From Luscinia megarhynchos (Eukaryota > Chordata > Aves > Passeriformes > Turdidae), in assembly GCA_034336665.1 (NCBI GenBank), contig JAPFBE010000002.1, positions 31,289,406 to 31,353,405 on the forward strand: 64,000 bases of DNA, read 5' to 3'. Below, one piece after another: positions 27,669 through 39,413 of this stretch. Every line of letters begins with the position of its first letter. The first letter of the stretch is position 1. Below the pieces are notes generated by a model. That model did no database searches, was not told where the DNA came from, and was given only the letters and a program-made list of their open reading frames with translations. The position numbers were made by a program, and so were the translations under genes.

Positions 27669-30600
27669 CTGCTTCTAAAATATTTAACTTGAGTATTAAA
27701 TATTTCAGTGTTTGCTTTATGTATCCACATATATCTACAGGATCTTACTTCATGGGAACTTTTATAGAGATAAGTATTGTAAATGCACTGCGACATCTGA
27801 CTTCAATAAACACACTATTTTAATTCAAGTAAGGAACTAAAAAGATTAACATATGTCTAATACTCAGCTCCAGTTCCTATTCCACAAGCAGGTCTGCCCA
27901 TGGGTATCTTCCCACTTGGGGCATCCTTGTGGCATCCTTGCAAGAGAAAGAATTTTCTGGACTGTAAAATTCCTGCACACCATACAGCATCAGTACAGTA
28001 GAAGAAAAGAAAGCACAGCCGTAAATAGATGGCAAGGAAGGTTCAGTCCCACCCCACATAAAGGCAGCAAGACTCAGCACAGCTTGGCCTCTGCCCCATT
28101 GACTGGTGCTGGCAGGAGGCTAATGAGGGATCCCAGAACTACCTGAGCCCTTCCACACCGCCACTGCTTGCAGGCTGTGGGACAGTCTCTGCCTGGGAGA
28201 TTGCACCTGACCCTGGGGTATAAAAAAGAGGCTTTCACTCCATTCCCAGAGACCTTAAAATTAAGCATTTTCCTTCTCTGTCAGCCATGAATGGTTTCAC
28301 TCCCCCCTCAAACCACTGGCCAGGCTGTTCCTCCAGGAACACTGTGTGTTTTATTCCAGGCTAGCAGCTCTGCATGGGGAGAAGTGTGGCAGAGAAGTGT
28401 TTATGATATGGACATGCTGCCCAGTTTTCCCTGCAGACAGGACTCAACACAGTGGTGAGCCTGCAAAGTGCCTGCAGGACAGCAGGGAAAATAACCTTTT
28501 TCTTCCCAGACACAAGTTTCCTCTGGCTGGCATTGTTCCACGCTTCCAGGCATTTACTGTATAGTACAGCTTGTCTCAGAGTAACCAGAAAACTCCTCTA
28601 CTATGTTTATATTTTTTACTAGCTCAGAAGAGATCTGTAAGTGTAAACACTTATATTTCATTAATATTTGCGGTATTTCATTTTGCAGAACTGGCTAATA
28701 CATGTAATCCTACACTTTTTGTCTAACAAGCTATTGCTACTTCATTCTTTTTATAGAAAATCTATAGAAAACTCTGTAGAAAGAAAAGTATTTTAAATTA
28801 ACTCCTTTGTGGAGCTGAGCTTTGACTCTGCCTTCTCTTGGATCCTTTATTAAACTCGTATGATACTTGCAGATACACAGAAGTACCACATCACCTTACA
28901 AAGAAAGTCTTCCGTTTCCTTTCATCCACTCAAAGACACTTTTATGAATACATGGATACCCTTCCTGTGTTTCTCAATCAAATGCTAAACAGGTGAGCTG
29001 AGCCTTCTTACTATTAGCTCCAAATAGCAAGATATCTAGGTTTTGTAAAGAAAGAAAGAAAAAAAAGATGCCAAATACCGCCTGAAAGACTCCTTTTATG
29101 AACAGATTGAATATGTTCCATTATCTACCACTTTTGAACTTCAGAAAACTAACAACAATGGATTCTGCATAAGCCTCCCCCCTACAGTAACAGAAACAAA
29201 ACTTCAAAACTCCTCTGCAAGCCCAGTTCTGAGCTCTAGTGGCTGCTGGCAGCATCTCTCGTCGCCAGTAGTTGGTCTGTCCACACACAAGCTGTCCCAA
29301 AGATGAGGCCTCATGTACTGAGAGGCAAAAGATTAAAAAAAAATCTCCAACCCTCAAATATGAGAGGAAAGTACAGGATCATGCTCAGGACGTTATACAT
29401 CCGAAATGTGTGAACCAACAAAAGCCCAACCCTGAGTCATTCCCATTTTGCATCATGATGCTTTCAAATTGCTCCCCATGGAATTTAACAGACATAATAG
29501 AAAATAATAGAATTGAAAAATGGGAACTATTTCCACATAGTGGGTTTTTCCCACAATGGATACAATTTGAATTGCTAATTCACTGCCAGATGTGCAACCA
29601 CAGACTCTGTGACAAAAATCCTCTTCCTACAGTACTTGATTATTTCTCATTGAGACTCACTGAGTATATTACAGGATTATATCTAGGCCAGGTCGAGGGT
29701 TTCCATTTTTGTATTTAATGTAAAGAGCACTCAGAAATGGGTAAATTCAAACCTATGTTCATAACATTTTAAATAATTTAGAAGTGTAACCTTCTGAGAG
29801 AAATCTTATTTATGAAAATATTAAAGGTGAACTCCTGCCTCAAATAAGGCCTGTGGGAATTCTTCATTGCTTCTACATTCTCCAGAGATTTTCTTTTCTA
29901 TTTAAAAAAATCTACCTGCAGTTTTTAGCAACTCTACCATTAGTTTTTAGTGCAATTCTACCTCAGTCCCAAAAGATAAACCTAATTCCACAGTGTAAAG
30001 ACAGACTATACAGAAAGAATATGCAGGAAAATTCTTAGCAGGCAATATACCACTTAGATAAATTGCTAAGCCCTCCCTCCTGCCCCCAACCTCAGTCAAA
30101 ACAGAATAACTTGTCCAAAAAAAGTACAAGAACTGGAAAAGGTGTGGAAATTAATGACCAAAATTCCATTTTGGGAAAACCTGCAGCATGTTATGATCTA
30201 TGTTATTCTAATTGAAAGCTATCTTACCATATCTGAAATAAACATACAGCATGTGCAAATAGGTATTTTACCAATTTTAGAACCAGCATAGTTAATGATT
30301 TCCAAAAGCATAACACAAAAAATGAAACTAGTTTGGGCATTTGAATTCAAAAGCCTGAAAACCATTAGTGAATTAGGAGAACAGCTTGGGATTCAGGGAA
30401 AATCCAGGCCAAGTGCGGGCTGTGTGGTCACCTTTGGTCCACACCAGAGATGCTAACCCTGCATGGGGTATGTGTGAGCTGAGCTGCACATGCTCTTGTG
30501 CCAGGCATGGTTTTTATCTTTGTATCTATTTCTTCTTGAGTAGTAGAACAGATTTTGAACATAACAGCACCTGCTGAAATGTCTGAGTACATCCAAATGG

Positions 30601-32935
30601 ATGTTTTGATCACTTGTTCTCCTCGTTCAGCATTTTTAATTTTCAACTTATTGTCATAGTTTATATTCCCAAGCATAAACACGAGACCATGTGACTAAAA
30701 TTAAGATGATGGCAAGAGGTTTCTGTGCCACACACAAAAGTGAATGCTTCTTTCAAAACCCTTTTTGAAATGCCCCCTAAAGCCCAGCAACAAGTCAGAC
30801 CGAGTCAAAGACAATCAAGTCTCACACCTCTGAAAAGAGAACTCCCTAATGAGGGGCTGCTATCCCTGTCCCTGTTCCATCTCTCGACACTGACTTGGGA
30901 CCCTCCAAGAGTCACAGCCCAGATCACTGCTTCCAGCACCAGCAGGGCCAAAGGACATGAGAGTTAAGCCCTTGATGACATGGAAAGATGTGGCACTGGA
31001 GACCTGCTGTCCACCACAGCTGGCACCTGAACTCACCTAGTACTTTTCAACAGGCAGCTTTGAACCTGCTGCCTGAGACAGGAACATTTCTGCTTTCTTC
31101 CTCAGAGCCCTTGCCTTGAGACCTAAAGGCTTGATAAGATGAGGTACTACTGTTGTCTTACTGGCATCTAGCTTGGAGCTGAAGACTTTGGGAATATTGG
31201 GGCTTTTGGACCACTTCCTTTCCCAGCATACTTGAAGTCCAGTACCTCCTATAAGCTACTGAAATTCAACAGGAACCCATTTCTTCAGAGCAATCAGATG
31301 TTTTATATCAGTGCTCTCTTTCAACTTCCTGTGATTCCTCAATAATTTTTCCCTGAGGAATCTTCAGAAGCTTTACAAAAGGAAATTAGTGCCAATATTC
31401 CTTCTTGAGTAATTCCTCCATGAGAAAATAAATTTGAATTTCCTAATAGGCTGAAGGCAGTGTCACTTTATGCACTGTGAAATACAGCTCTAGTATTCTC
31501 CTAGGAAAAGGCAGTAAGGCATCTCGAAGTCCCGTGTATTATGGGCATGTTATGCTAAAAAGACATTATATGTCTGCCATAATTACTGATGAATGCTGTC
31601 CAGGACAACCAGTCTTGGTTTTAGATTTTAAATGCAGCTATATTTTTTAACATCTGGAGTCAGCCTGTGCTCAGATGGGTAACGAGGATCATCCCTGCAA
31701 GCCACACTCTTGATTTAAGACACTAACATGAAACATTGCTGAAAGAATTGAAGATTGATGTGACCTCTACTCCTGTGCTACTGTCAGACTAAAAACACCC
31801 CTCCTGTTCCATATATTTTGCAGTAAGCCATTTGTCAAAATTCTTCAAGGAAACTACTCTTCATCTGGTTTCTCTAAGAGTTGTACTACTTGAAACTATA
31901 TTAAACTTGTACAATTTTCTCATGCAGTCTTCTAATCCATTCCAGTATGACCTACATCTGTTAGCTAGTGCTGTTTTTGACACTGAGAACAAATTATGTC
32001 ATATTACCTGTCAGCTCCATGGAGGACACAGTCTGCTCTGGCCATGCATTTCCAGCAGTATGCTAAAGACCTGCATTGCCATTCCTTATGTCTCCAAACT
32101 CTCATGGTCTTTATTAATTGTTCTCCTTAGTCTGCAGAAATTATGTTCTGTGCACATACTTTTTATTTTAAAGGATATCTTTTTGTGCCAGGTTTACATA
32201 GGCATTAGTCACCTAACACTGCAGATGAATACAGACAAGAGCAGGCAGACAGCTGACCTGCCCACGCTCTTCTGATAATGCCTCTGAGTGCCTACCTGTA
32301 TCAGTCTGGCTCATGCTCTGGTTAGCTCACCAAATTCCCTCTTAGCCAGCTCACTTCAAATTTTCCATGCTCTAGCTATTCCTTTCTGGTGGCTAACCTT
32401 GAGCTGTAATTAGTGTATTTGAAGAATTCCCACTTTTTTTTTTACATCTACAGTTCTTTACCTTACTCACTTTCTTTTTAAGCACAAACATGTATTTCCA
32501 GGGACATTTGTTACTGCATTTGAGTATTTCTGTACTTTTTAAGGGTTTAAATTATATTACTTTTGTTGTTTTATTGTCTTTTTAGAAGTACTTTCACCCC
32601 AAAAAATTCCCTTTCATGGTTTAGTATCATGATAAGTTTCAATACAATTGTTTCCATGAGAATGCTTTACGTAAGATAATATGAAGGAACTGAAGCTATG
32701 AAAATAATGATTTTAAAATATTCTGAGCACTCAGGGCAAGGAGAACAACACAGGTCTCATGCCTCTGATACCATCATGGACCCAGTGAGGAAACCAGGTG
32801 AGTGATGCCATTCCAAAACAGCCACTCACGGTGTGCAGCACACAAACAAGCCTAGGCTGCATTCAGAGAAACATTCCCACAGTTATGTCCATAGCTGCCT
32901 ATGGAACTGCACAAAAGACTCACTGAGCAATGACC

Positions 32936-32967
32936 ACAAAAAAACAAACAAACAAACAAACAAAAAA
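32936..32967. repeat. (CAAA)n simple repeat
   Basis: About five CAAA units with A-rich flanks, in intron 1. It is the complement type of the GTTT repeat at 35120-35150. Confidence 0.9.
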
Positions 32968-34420
32968 CTGAAAAGTGCTACAGCAGAATATTCTCGCTAA
33001 TATAGGCTATACCACATGTAAGATCAGCACAAAACCTTTCTGCAGATCAGCTGCAGTGATTATTTTCAATCTGGCAAGGGAATGTTCTCTGCCTTCTTTT
33101 CTCTCTCCCCCATCTCTTAATGCTTTCTCTATTGTCATGGTAAATTTCTAAATTTGCTTGCATTCTGCAGTTAGGTAACACCAGATTTTGAAACCCTGTC
33201 TTTCTGAGTGTATATATATAATCCTGATCACCAGGCAAAATTTGATATTAAGTGATGTTAAAATGATGAGATAAAAATATCTGAAATTCTAGAAATTTGG
33301 CTAGTGAGGAAGGAGAGCCAGACCCCATGCAACAAGGGGAAAAAGCAGCACCATTAGCCATATGATAATATAGTCTAAGGAAATTTCACCAGAGCCACGA
33401 TTTTATTTTCCCTTGCCTGTTTCCAAATTCCTCTTTACTGTTGGGATAAATACATAAGCACTGGAGAATGAGAGGTCACCCACTACAACGTACAATTAGT
33501 ATATAATATACTGTCAAAGTATTTTTTCCAAATATTTCAGTGTTAGTTTGAGCAAAGAGAGGACATGACCAGTGCCAATCCAGTCTTTCAGGATTCCATG
33601 GACAGACAGCAGTGCAAGAGAAGATGAGGGGATCAGGCATTTGGGGATCCTCTGCAGTCAATGATATATAAACTGTTGTTGTCCTGACAGTAATGAAAAC
33701 GAGACAGGGAAGGTACAGATCTTCAGGCTACATGTGGTGACTAATAAATCAGATGTTGTGGAGTCTGGTTTACTGCAGGAAGGTAAATTTAATGAAAACT
33801 TGTGCCTGGCAGGAGGCTCTGCAGCTCATGAACAGACTATGGGGAAAATACGCTTCTGGAGAAATTACACAAAAAGCCACTATCCAGGCTTGGCAAATTG
33901 ACTCAAAAGAGACAATTGATGTATTTTGACACAAAGGGTGGAGGAAAATAAGTAACAGTGCCTCTGGATCCTAGCATTTTCCAGAGAATTGCTTCTACAT
34001 CTTAAATTTATACACTTATACTTTAGGGACAAGGTCAAAATAATTAAAAACAAAGCAGGCTCATTATGCCCAGTTTAGGGCATTTGGAAGTTTTTTCATG
34101 TTACATTTTGTGAGCTGAGTTTATTTACTTTCATAATCAAAATATTGTGTTGTCTTGCTACAATAACTTGTTACTTGTTTTGTCTGTTTTGAAGAAAATT
34201 TGATTTTGAAATAATGAAAATGAAGCTGTACTGTACCTACATACCTGAGGTTATCAGATCAGGGTGGTGAAAATAGTTAATATCCTCAGATGGACAGCCC
34301 TCCCTTCACCACCCCACTTCTCAAAAAAGCAAGTTATTCTTCATTTTCTGTCCCTGTCTCATGGAAAAGAAATTAAAACTTAGAAGAAACAGAAGTGCAG
34401 ATTTATTTGTTCATAGTGTG

Positions 34421-34475
34421 GGAAAAAGAAAAAAGTTTTAAAAAAAGATTTAAAAAATTAAAATTAAAAAAACAG
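34421..34475. repeat. A-rich low-complexity tract
   Basis: About 55 bp made almost entirely of A runs separated by short T or G interruptions, in intron 1. No element is recognised beside it. Confidence 0.8.
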
Positions 34476-35119
34476 AGCTTTACAACAAATGCATACAAAA
34501 GAGCATTGTAGACAAATATTATCCTGGCAAAAGAAAATGCCAAAAGCCAACAGTTATTTTAGTTTCAGCAACTAAAAAACTTCATGAGCACAAAAGGTAT
34601 GTGTAAGTTGTTCTGTTACTTTGTGGCAGCAGAATTGTTCTGTTCATGGATAATATCCCATGACATTATAATCAAATTCAAGAGAAAAAAAAATTCCACA
34701 GAAAGGATGATAAAAGGCTTGAGAGAAATATCCATTTTGTTAGGTAACGTTATCTTAAAAAGGTGGGTTTCCTCTGCAAAATAATGAGAATTTACCTCGA
34801 TATCCCTGAGCAGAAGTCACACCTGAAGTTTCCGCTTCCTAGTCAAAAGATTTGTCTCACCCTCATCCACATCTTCTGGAAAAAACAAGACTGTTCTGCT
34901 CTGTACTGCTGTGATTGGGACACTTCTGTGAGGAAGGCAGAGAGGAAGCCAACTCATTTCTACTACATCATTCCTGCAGCTTCACAAGTTGCTGAATTCC
35001 AGAACTTTTTTACTTTGTATTTGTAAAATATTAAAGAAATTATAATTTTATGCTGATTTTTAATTTCAGGTCAAATGGAATATTTGCCTAAGTAGATGTT
35101 CTTTTTGTCTTTTTTTGCT

Positions 35120-35150
35120 GGGTTTTTTGTTTGTTTGTTTGTTTGTTTTT
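35120..35150. repeat. (GTTT)n simple repeat
   Basis: About five GTTT units with T-rich flanks, in intron 1 roughly 1.8 kb from the donor of exon 1. Confidence 0.9.
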
Positions 35151-36926
35151 ACAGTATGAACAAAGAATATAAACTTTCAGATTCGAACTAAAATTTTGTC
35201 CCTTTTCTCTGAAGCTGATGAGATAAAGAGCAACTTGCATTTTGGGAAGGGGCATGGTGAAGGGAGGGCTGTCCAAACAGGTGGATTTGCTGCTTTCACA
35301 ACCCTGATGTGATCACCTTTGCCAAAAGGGCAGCTGCAGGATGAGGGCTGATGCTGAGCTTTGTCATGCCTGTTCACTGAGGTCTGCAGGACCCCGGCCC
35401 GGAGAGGGAGGGTTCCTGCAGCTTCTTGCCCACTTGGGTGGGAAGGGACAGCTCTGGGGCACTTGGCCCTTTATGGCACATGTATGGAGGGGCCAAACCT
35501 CCCACATCATCACACACGTGGGACATGCTGAGTCAATGGACCTCAGCAGAGGCTGGAGCCCAAACCCCACACAGCGTCAGTGATGGAGCTGGGCTCCAGC
35601 CCAGGCCAGCACTAATATATGGGATAGGTGTGTCTGCATCATCTTCAAAATACCCTGTAATGTACAAATGCACTCAGATGTTGCCAGCTAAAGTATAACC
35701 ATGCCATATCCTGGCCTGGGCAGAAGAGTTGATATAAATTATTTCTGTTCTGCGTTGTTCACTCCCATCCTCACGCCATAGGTTGCTTCTCCCTCAGATA
35801 TGTTCATACGATCTTTTGTCTTAAGAAATTTACAATAAGTGAGATCACTAAAAATCTGTACTAAAATCAGTCCTCTGGAGAAGAAGTAAAGATATTTTTA
35901 GGAAAAATCCTAGAAGTACATACATCTAAGACACAGGAAAAGCCCCTCTCCAGACAAGAACCGAAACACATATGATAGCATTCTTTTCCAATGCAAAGAC
36001 CACTTAGGTTGACAGAATATGCAAGTTACTTGGACAATTAAAATAATACAGGTTTTCCTTTCAAAACACTGCTGTCACAGAATAGTCACAGAACTGTTTT
36101 TGCAGATTGCTTATGCAAAAAACTTCTTAGGTTTAAAACAAACTGTAGTAATACAGTAATCAATATTGCTATTAAAAGCCCTAGTAATGCATTAATCAGA
36201 AAATCTTTGTCAAGTTTTCACCTTCTCATTTAGAGAAGTACACTTCTGTCCCTGCAATTAACTGAGCAACAGGCAAAAACTGAGCCACAAAACCGGTACT
36301 GAAACAAACCCCAACAACAGATTATCAGCAACAAATACAAGGAGAACTCTGAAAAATGCTGATTTTAGCACAGGATACCCCGAGCCCTGTTTGGCAGTCT
36401 AGGATCCCGGAACAAGCTTATGTTTTGGGAGGAGCTAAAGGAAAAAGAAATAGAAAAATAATTTTTAGAAAAATAAACCCATAAACTTTTACCAGCAGTT
36501 CAAAATTTAAAGTGAACATCATGAAGTACTGCAGGGGATGAAACAGCCCAGAAAAGAGGAAGGTTTTTTGATGCTGAACGCAAACATTACCAGCGATACC
36601 CCTCTCGGTCCCCAGTAAACAGAGGGAAAACAAGACCCGATTCAAAACTGATCGCGGGAAAACCGGAATCCCAACCTGTGTCTCATCCCATAAACCGGAC
36701 CCTGCCGTAGCCAAAGGTGGGAAGGCAGGGCTGGCAAGGCGTAGCGTCACGCCCTTCTCTGCTCCCGCTGCCGGGGGTCCCGTCCCCACGGGGCTGCGGA
36801 GCAGCACCCCGGGAACGGGAGCGGGTCACACAGCACCGCACGGCTCCGCTCGGCGCTGGGGCGGAGGCAGCGGCAGCCGCGGGCGGGATGCCCGGGATAC
36901 CCGGGATATTCGGGATGCTCACTCAC

Positions 36927-37337
36927 CCTGCGGTTGCGGTCTGCCTCCCGCACCTCCTCCTCCTGGGGCCCTTGGCGGATGAGCGCCTTCAGCACGATGC
37001 TGTTGTTGGTGCAGCAGGCTCGGAAGAGGCTCAGCGCCTCGGGGCTGTCGCGCCCGTCCCCCTCCAGGGACCAGAGGTCCTCGTCGTCGTCGTCCAGCCC
37101 TCCAGGAGGGTAGAAGGAGTCGTCTGAAGCGATGCTGCAGGTGTCGGGCAGCTCGGAGAAGTCCTCGTACTCGTAATCCTCCTCCTCCTCTTCCTCCCCT
37201 CCGTCCGGCTCCTCGGCGGCCGGCCCCTGCTCGGGGCTGCTCTCCGCCTGGGCGCCCGGCATCTCCTTGGCGGCGGCGGGCGCGGGGCAGACGCGCTCCC
37301 CGGGCAGCTGCTCGCCGTGCCCCGACAGCAGCACCAT
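36927..37337 (-). CDS. ANKRD33B: ANKRD33B coding exon 1 (N-terminus and first ankyrin repeat)
   Basis: This exon encodes residues 1-137. It begins MVLLSGHGEQ, like the MVLL start of mammalian ANKRD33B. The ATG has a strong context (G at -3, G at +4). An acidic tract (about residues 42-59, with a run of six Glu) is followed by the family-typical segment LPDTCSIASDDSFYPP (about 63-78), then a Asp/Glu stretch. A degenerate first ankyrin repeat begins near residue 98 (SPEALSLFRACCTNN). The exon ends in ADRNRR at a consensus donor, AGG|GTGAGT, in phase 0, matching the phase of exon 2. The family is an ankyrin scaffold close to ANKRD33, a photoreceptor protein; the molecular role of ANKRD33B is poorly known and I infer only protein binding. 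An in-frame upstream ATG at 37397 would add 20 low-complexity residues and is less likely. Other open frames here are CpG-island shadows. Confidence 0.93.
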
Positions 37338-37469
37338 GCCGGCCTGCGGCGGGGGGGTCCGGGCTCCAGCACCGCCGGCGGCCGCTGCCCGCCTCACGCG
37401 AGTGTCAGCCCCTTCCCGCGGGCGGCCCCGCGGCAGCCCGGCCGCCCCCCGGCCCGGGGCATGCAGCCG

Positions 37470-37800
37470 CCTGAGGGGAGCGTCCGGGGCCGCTCACCGC
37501 CGGCCCGGGGGAGCTGCCGCCTGAGGGGAGCGTCCCGGGGCCGCTCACCGCCGGCCCGGGGAGCTGCCGCCTGACGAGAGGGTCCCGGGCCGCTCACCGC
37601 CGGCCCGGGGAGCTGCCGCCTGAGGGGAGGGTCCCGGGCCGCTCACCGCCGGCCCGGGGAGCTGCCGCCTGAGGAGAGGGTCCCGGGCCGCTCACCGCCG
37701 GCCCGGGGAGCTGCCGCCTGAGGAGAGGGTCCCGGGCCGCTCACCGCCGCCTGAGGGGAGGGTCCCGGGCCGCTCACCGCCGCCGGCCCGGGGAGCTGCT
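37470..37800. repeat. GC-rich 49-bp minisatellite in the ANKRD33B 5' region
   Basis: About seven tandem units share CGCTCACCGCC, GGCCCGGGGAGCTGCCGCC and TGAGGAGAGGGTCCCGGG. The word CGCTCACC begins at 37491, 37542, 37591, 37640, 37689, 37738 and 37771. Spacings are therefore 51, 49, 49, 49, 49 and 33 bp. The 33-bp unit lacks the GGCCCGGGGAGCTGCCG part. Units differ by a few substitutions, which indicates fairly recent expansion. On the minus strand each unit reads as a GGTGAGC donor-like word and a CTCCTCAG or CCCCTCAG acceptor-like word, 27 nt apart from GT to AG. Confidence 0.95.
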
Positions 37801-39344
37801 GCCGGCGCGGGGAGAGTCTGCGGGCGGGCAGGGCGGCTGTGCGGAGCGCAGGCAGCTGTCGAACTGGCGGCCCGTAATCCGCTCAGCATCGCTGTGGAGG
37901 CTGGGGCGCGGGTTTAGCGGGGGGAGCGGGCGGCTGCTCCCTGCGGGCCCCGAGCTGCAGGTGCGGGGCCGGCCCGAGCGCCCCGGGCTCCTCTGCCCGG
38001 GCCCGGCTGCCGCTGGTCCTTCAGCGCCGGCCGCGCGGTCCGGGAGCCGCGGTCGCCGCGATGCGCGCAGAACTTTTCAGGAATACAACCGGCCTGTGCC
38101 GATTCCGTCTTTTGAAATAAATACTGAAACTAAAGGGAATGACTGCACGGAATTTTTGTGTTTCGAATCACTTCGAATTATTTCAAAGCAATTTAGCGAA
38201 GCCCTGATGCTTTACCAACTATAGAGATATCAGGCACGTACTTTTTACAGAAGGTATTAGCAGATTAGCTTGAGAGGAATAATGCATGTATAAATCGAGT
38301 TCCTGCTTTGTCACAGTTCCTCTAAAGTCCCTTTTCCTTTTCAAATGCCACGGATTAGCACTGTTCTCTGGCAGGGAAACAGTGGGGAGAAGCCCTCTGG
38401 CCAACAAAATAGGATATTTGCTTTCTTCAACAGCTTTTTGAAGTGAATCTTGTATATTTGACATCAGCAAGTGAATGTCCAAGGTCCAAGTCTCTGTCTG
38501 TCTGGTGGGAGAGAAAGGAGATGGTATTTCTGCACGAGGTGAGGCAGAATATGAGCCACACTTTTTACACTAGAAGAAGATAGGAAGGAAAAGTAAAATG
38601 TAACTCTGAGTAAAGGGCCCCAAATATTTGGTGTTCACTGTCTGTCTTGCAAGAAAGCATTGTGTACACCAGACATGATGGGTAATACAAAGCCCCCCAG
38701 CTACTTGCTGAATCCTAACTGGCAAGGTTATCCCAGTGCCCAGCAGGAGGATATATGTAAGCAGAATTAGTATTAAATAGCTCCCTGATTGGCTGCTTCT
38801 GCAAAGGAGCTAAACTGGGAAAGAAGGAGATTAAACTATCCCCTCACCTCCAGACACCTCTGAGATAATAACTGGCATAGATAACCAGCTCTGCTCATGC
38901 TGCCTGTCTCCCATTGTTTGCTGGGGTAAAGACAGGCCCTTTCTCCACTGCTGCTGTGTGTGTCTGCTCCAAATCAAACACTTCTGAGCTGTCTTTACCT
39001 GTAGGATTCATTTTTACACTTATTGCCTATCCATTTGTTATGTGTTTGCATTCACAGAGTTTGAGGGCTCAATTCATTTAACTTCTTGTTTTTTTAGTAA
39101 GTCTCATTTTTCCTGAGATCCTGCAGCTGGTGGGAACATTTGAGTTTTCTTAGCCTGAACTCATCAGAAAAGCCCAGAAAGACTCTTGGCTCTAGTAACT
39201 TCAAATAGCAGAAAAAAGCCCCAGAATTCTAACTACAGGGGAACAAGGGTTTTTTTAATAAAGATTCAGCTCATCTGTAAGAATTCATTAATCGAATATA
39301 CTTACTTTGTTTCTGTCTTATAAAATCAATCCAGAAGAATAAAG

Positions 39345-39413
39345 ATTTATATTTATATTTATATTTATATTTATATTTATATTTATATTTATATTTATAT
39401 TTATATTTATATT
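39345..39413. repeat. (ATTTAT)n hexamer microsatellite
   Basis: Eleven or so perfect copies of a TTTATA/ATTTAT hexamer over about 69 bp, beginning after AATAAAG and ending at TATTATCAGAC. The lack of interruptions suggests an active, length-variable repeat. It lies about 2 kb upstream of the ANKRD33B start codon. Confidence 0.95.

Larger units (their letters stand above)
10793..36926 (-). other. ANKRD33B: Intron 1 of ANKRD33B
   Basis: This 26,134-bp first intron runs from the consensus donor GTGAGT after exon 1 to the acceptor TTACAG before exon 2. It contains CR1 copies (17154-17356, a tail at 19127-19194, 22452-22793, and a nested pair at 26935-27668), a GA microsatellite, CAAA/GTTT simple repeats and a block dense in homeodomain-type words near 15200-15520. 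Many frames of 60-190 codons occur. The longest (26866-27447, plus strand) lies almost entirely in antisense CR1. None shows a recognisable domain. No other gene is evident within the intron. Confidence 0.9.
36700..38080. promoter_or_regulatory. ANKRD33B: CpG island promoter region of ANKRD33B
   Basis: This is the only strongly GC- and CpG-rich block in the window. It spans exon 1 and about 750 bp upstream of the start codon, and is bordered on both sides by AT-rich DNA. There is no TATA box at a sensible place, which fits a CpG-island promoter with dispersed starts. The transcription start cannot be fixed from sequence. It presumably lies between about 37400 and 38000, so the tandem repeat at 37470-37800 may fall in the 5'UTR or core promoter. 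The island could also fire divergently; nothing recognisable is encoded on the plus strand beside it. Confidence 0.8.

Noticed and set aside
29272..29718. 148-codon plus-strand frame with several Cys residues
   Set aside because: No family resemblance or spaced Cys motif, and it is antisense within intron 1; kept as chance.
31832..32275. 147-codon plus-strand hydrophobic frame, possible membrane protein
   Set aside because: Hydrophobicity comes from T-rich sequence; no signal peptide with a coherent topology and no recognised family.
36717..37127. 136-codon plus-strand frame in the CpG island
   Set aside because: It overlaps ANKRD33B exon 1 antisense; GC-rich DNA has few stops, and the conserved frame is the minus one.
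37961..38224. 87-codon plus-strand frame at the right edge of the CpG island, as a possible divergent gene
   Set aside because: Its first part is low-complexity GC sequence and its second part is AT-rich flank; no domain, no clear splice structure.
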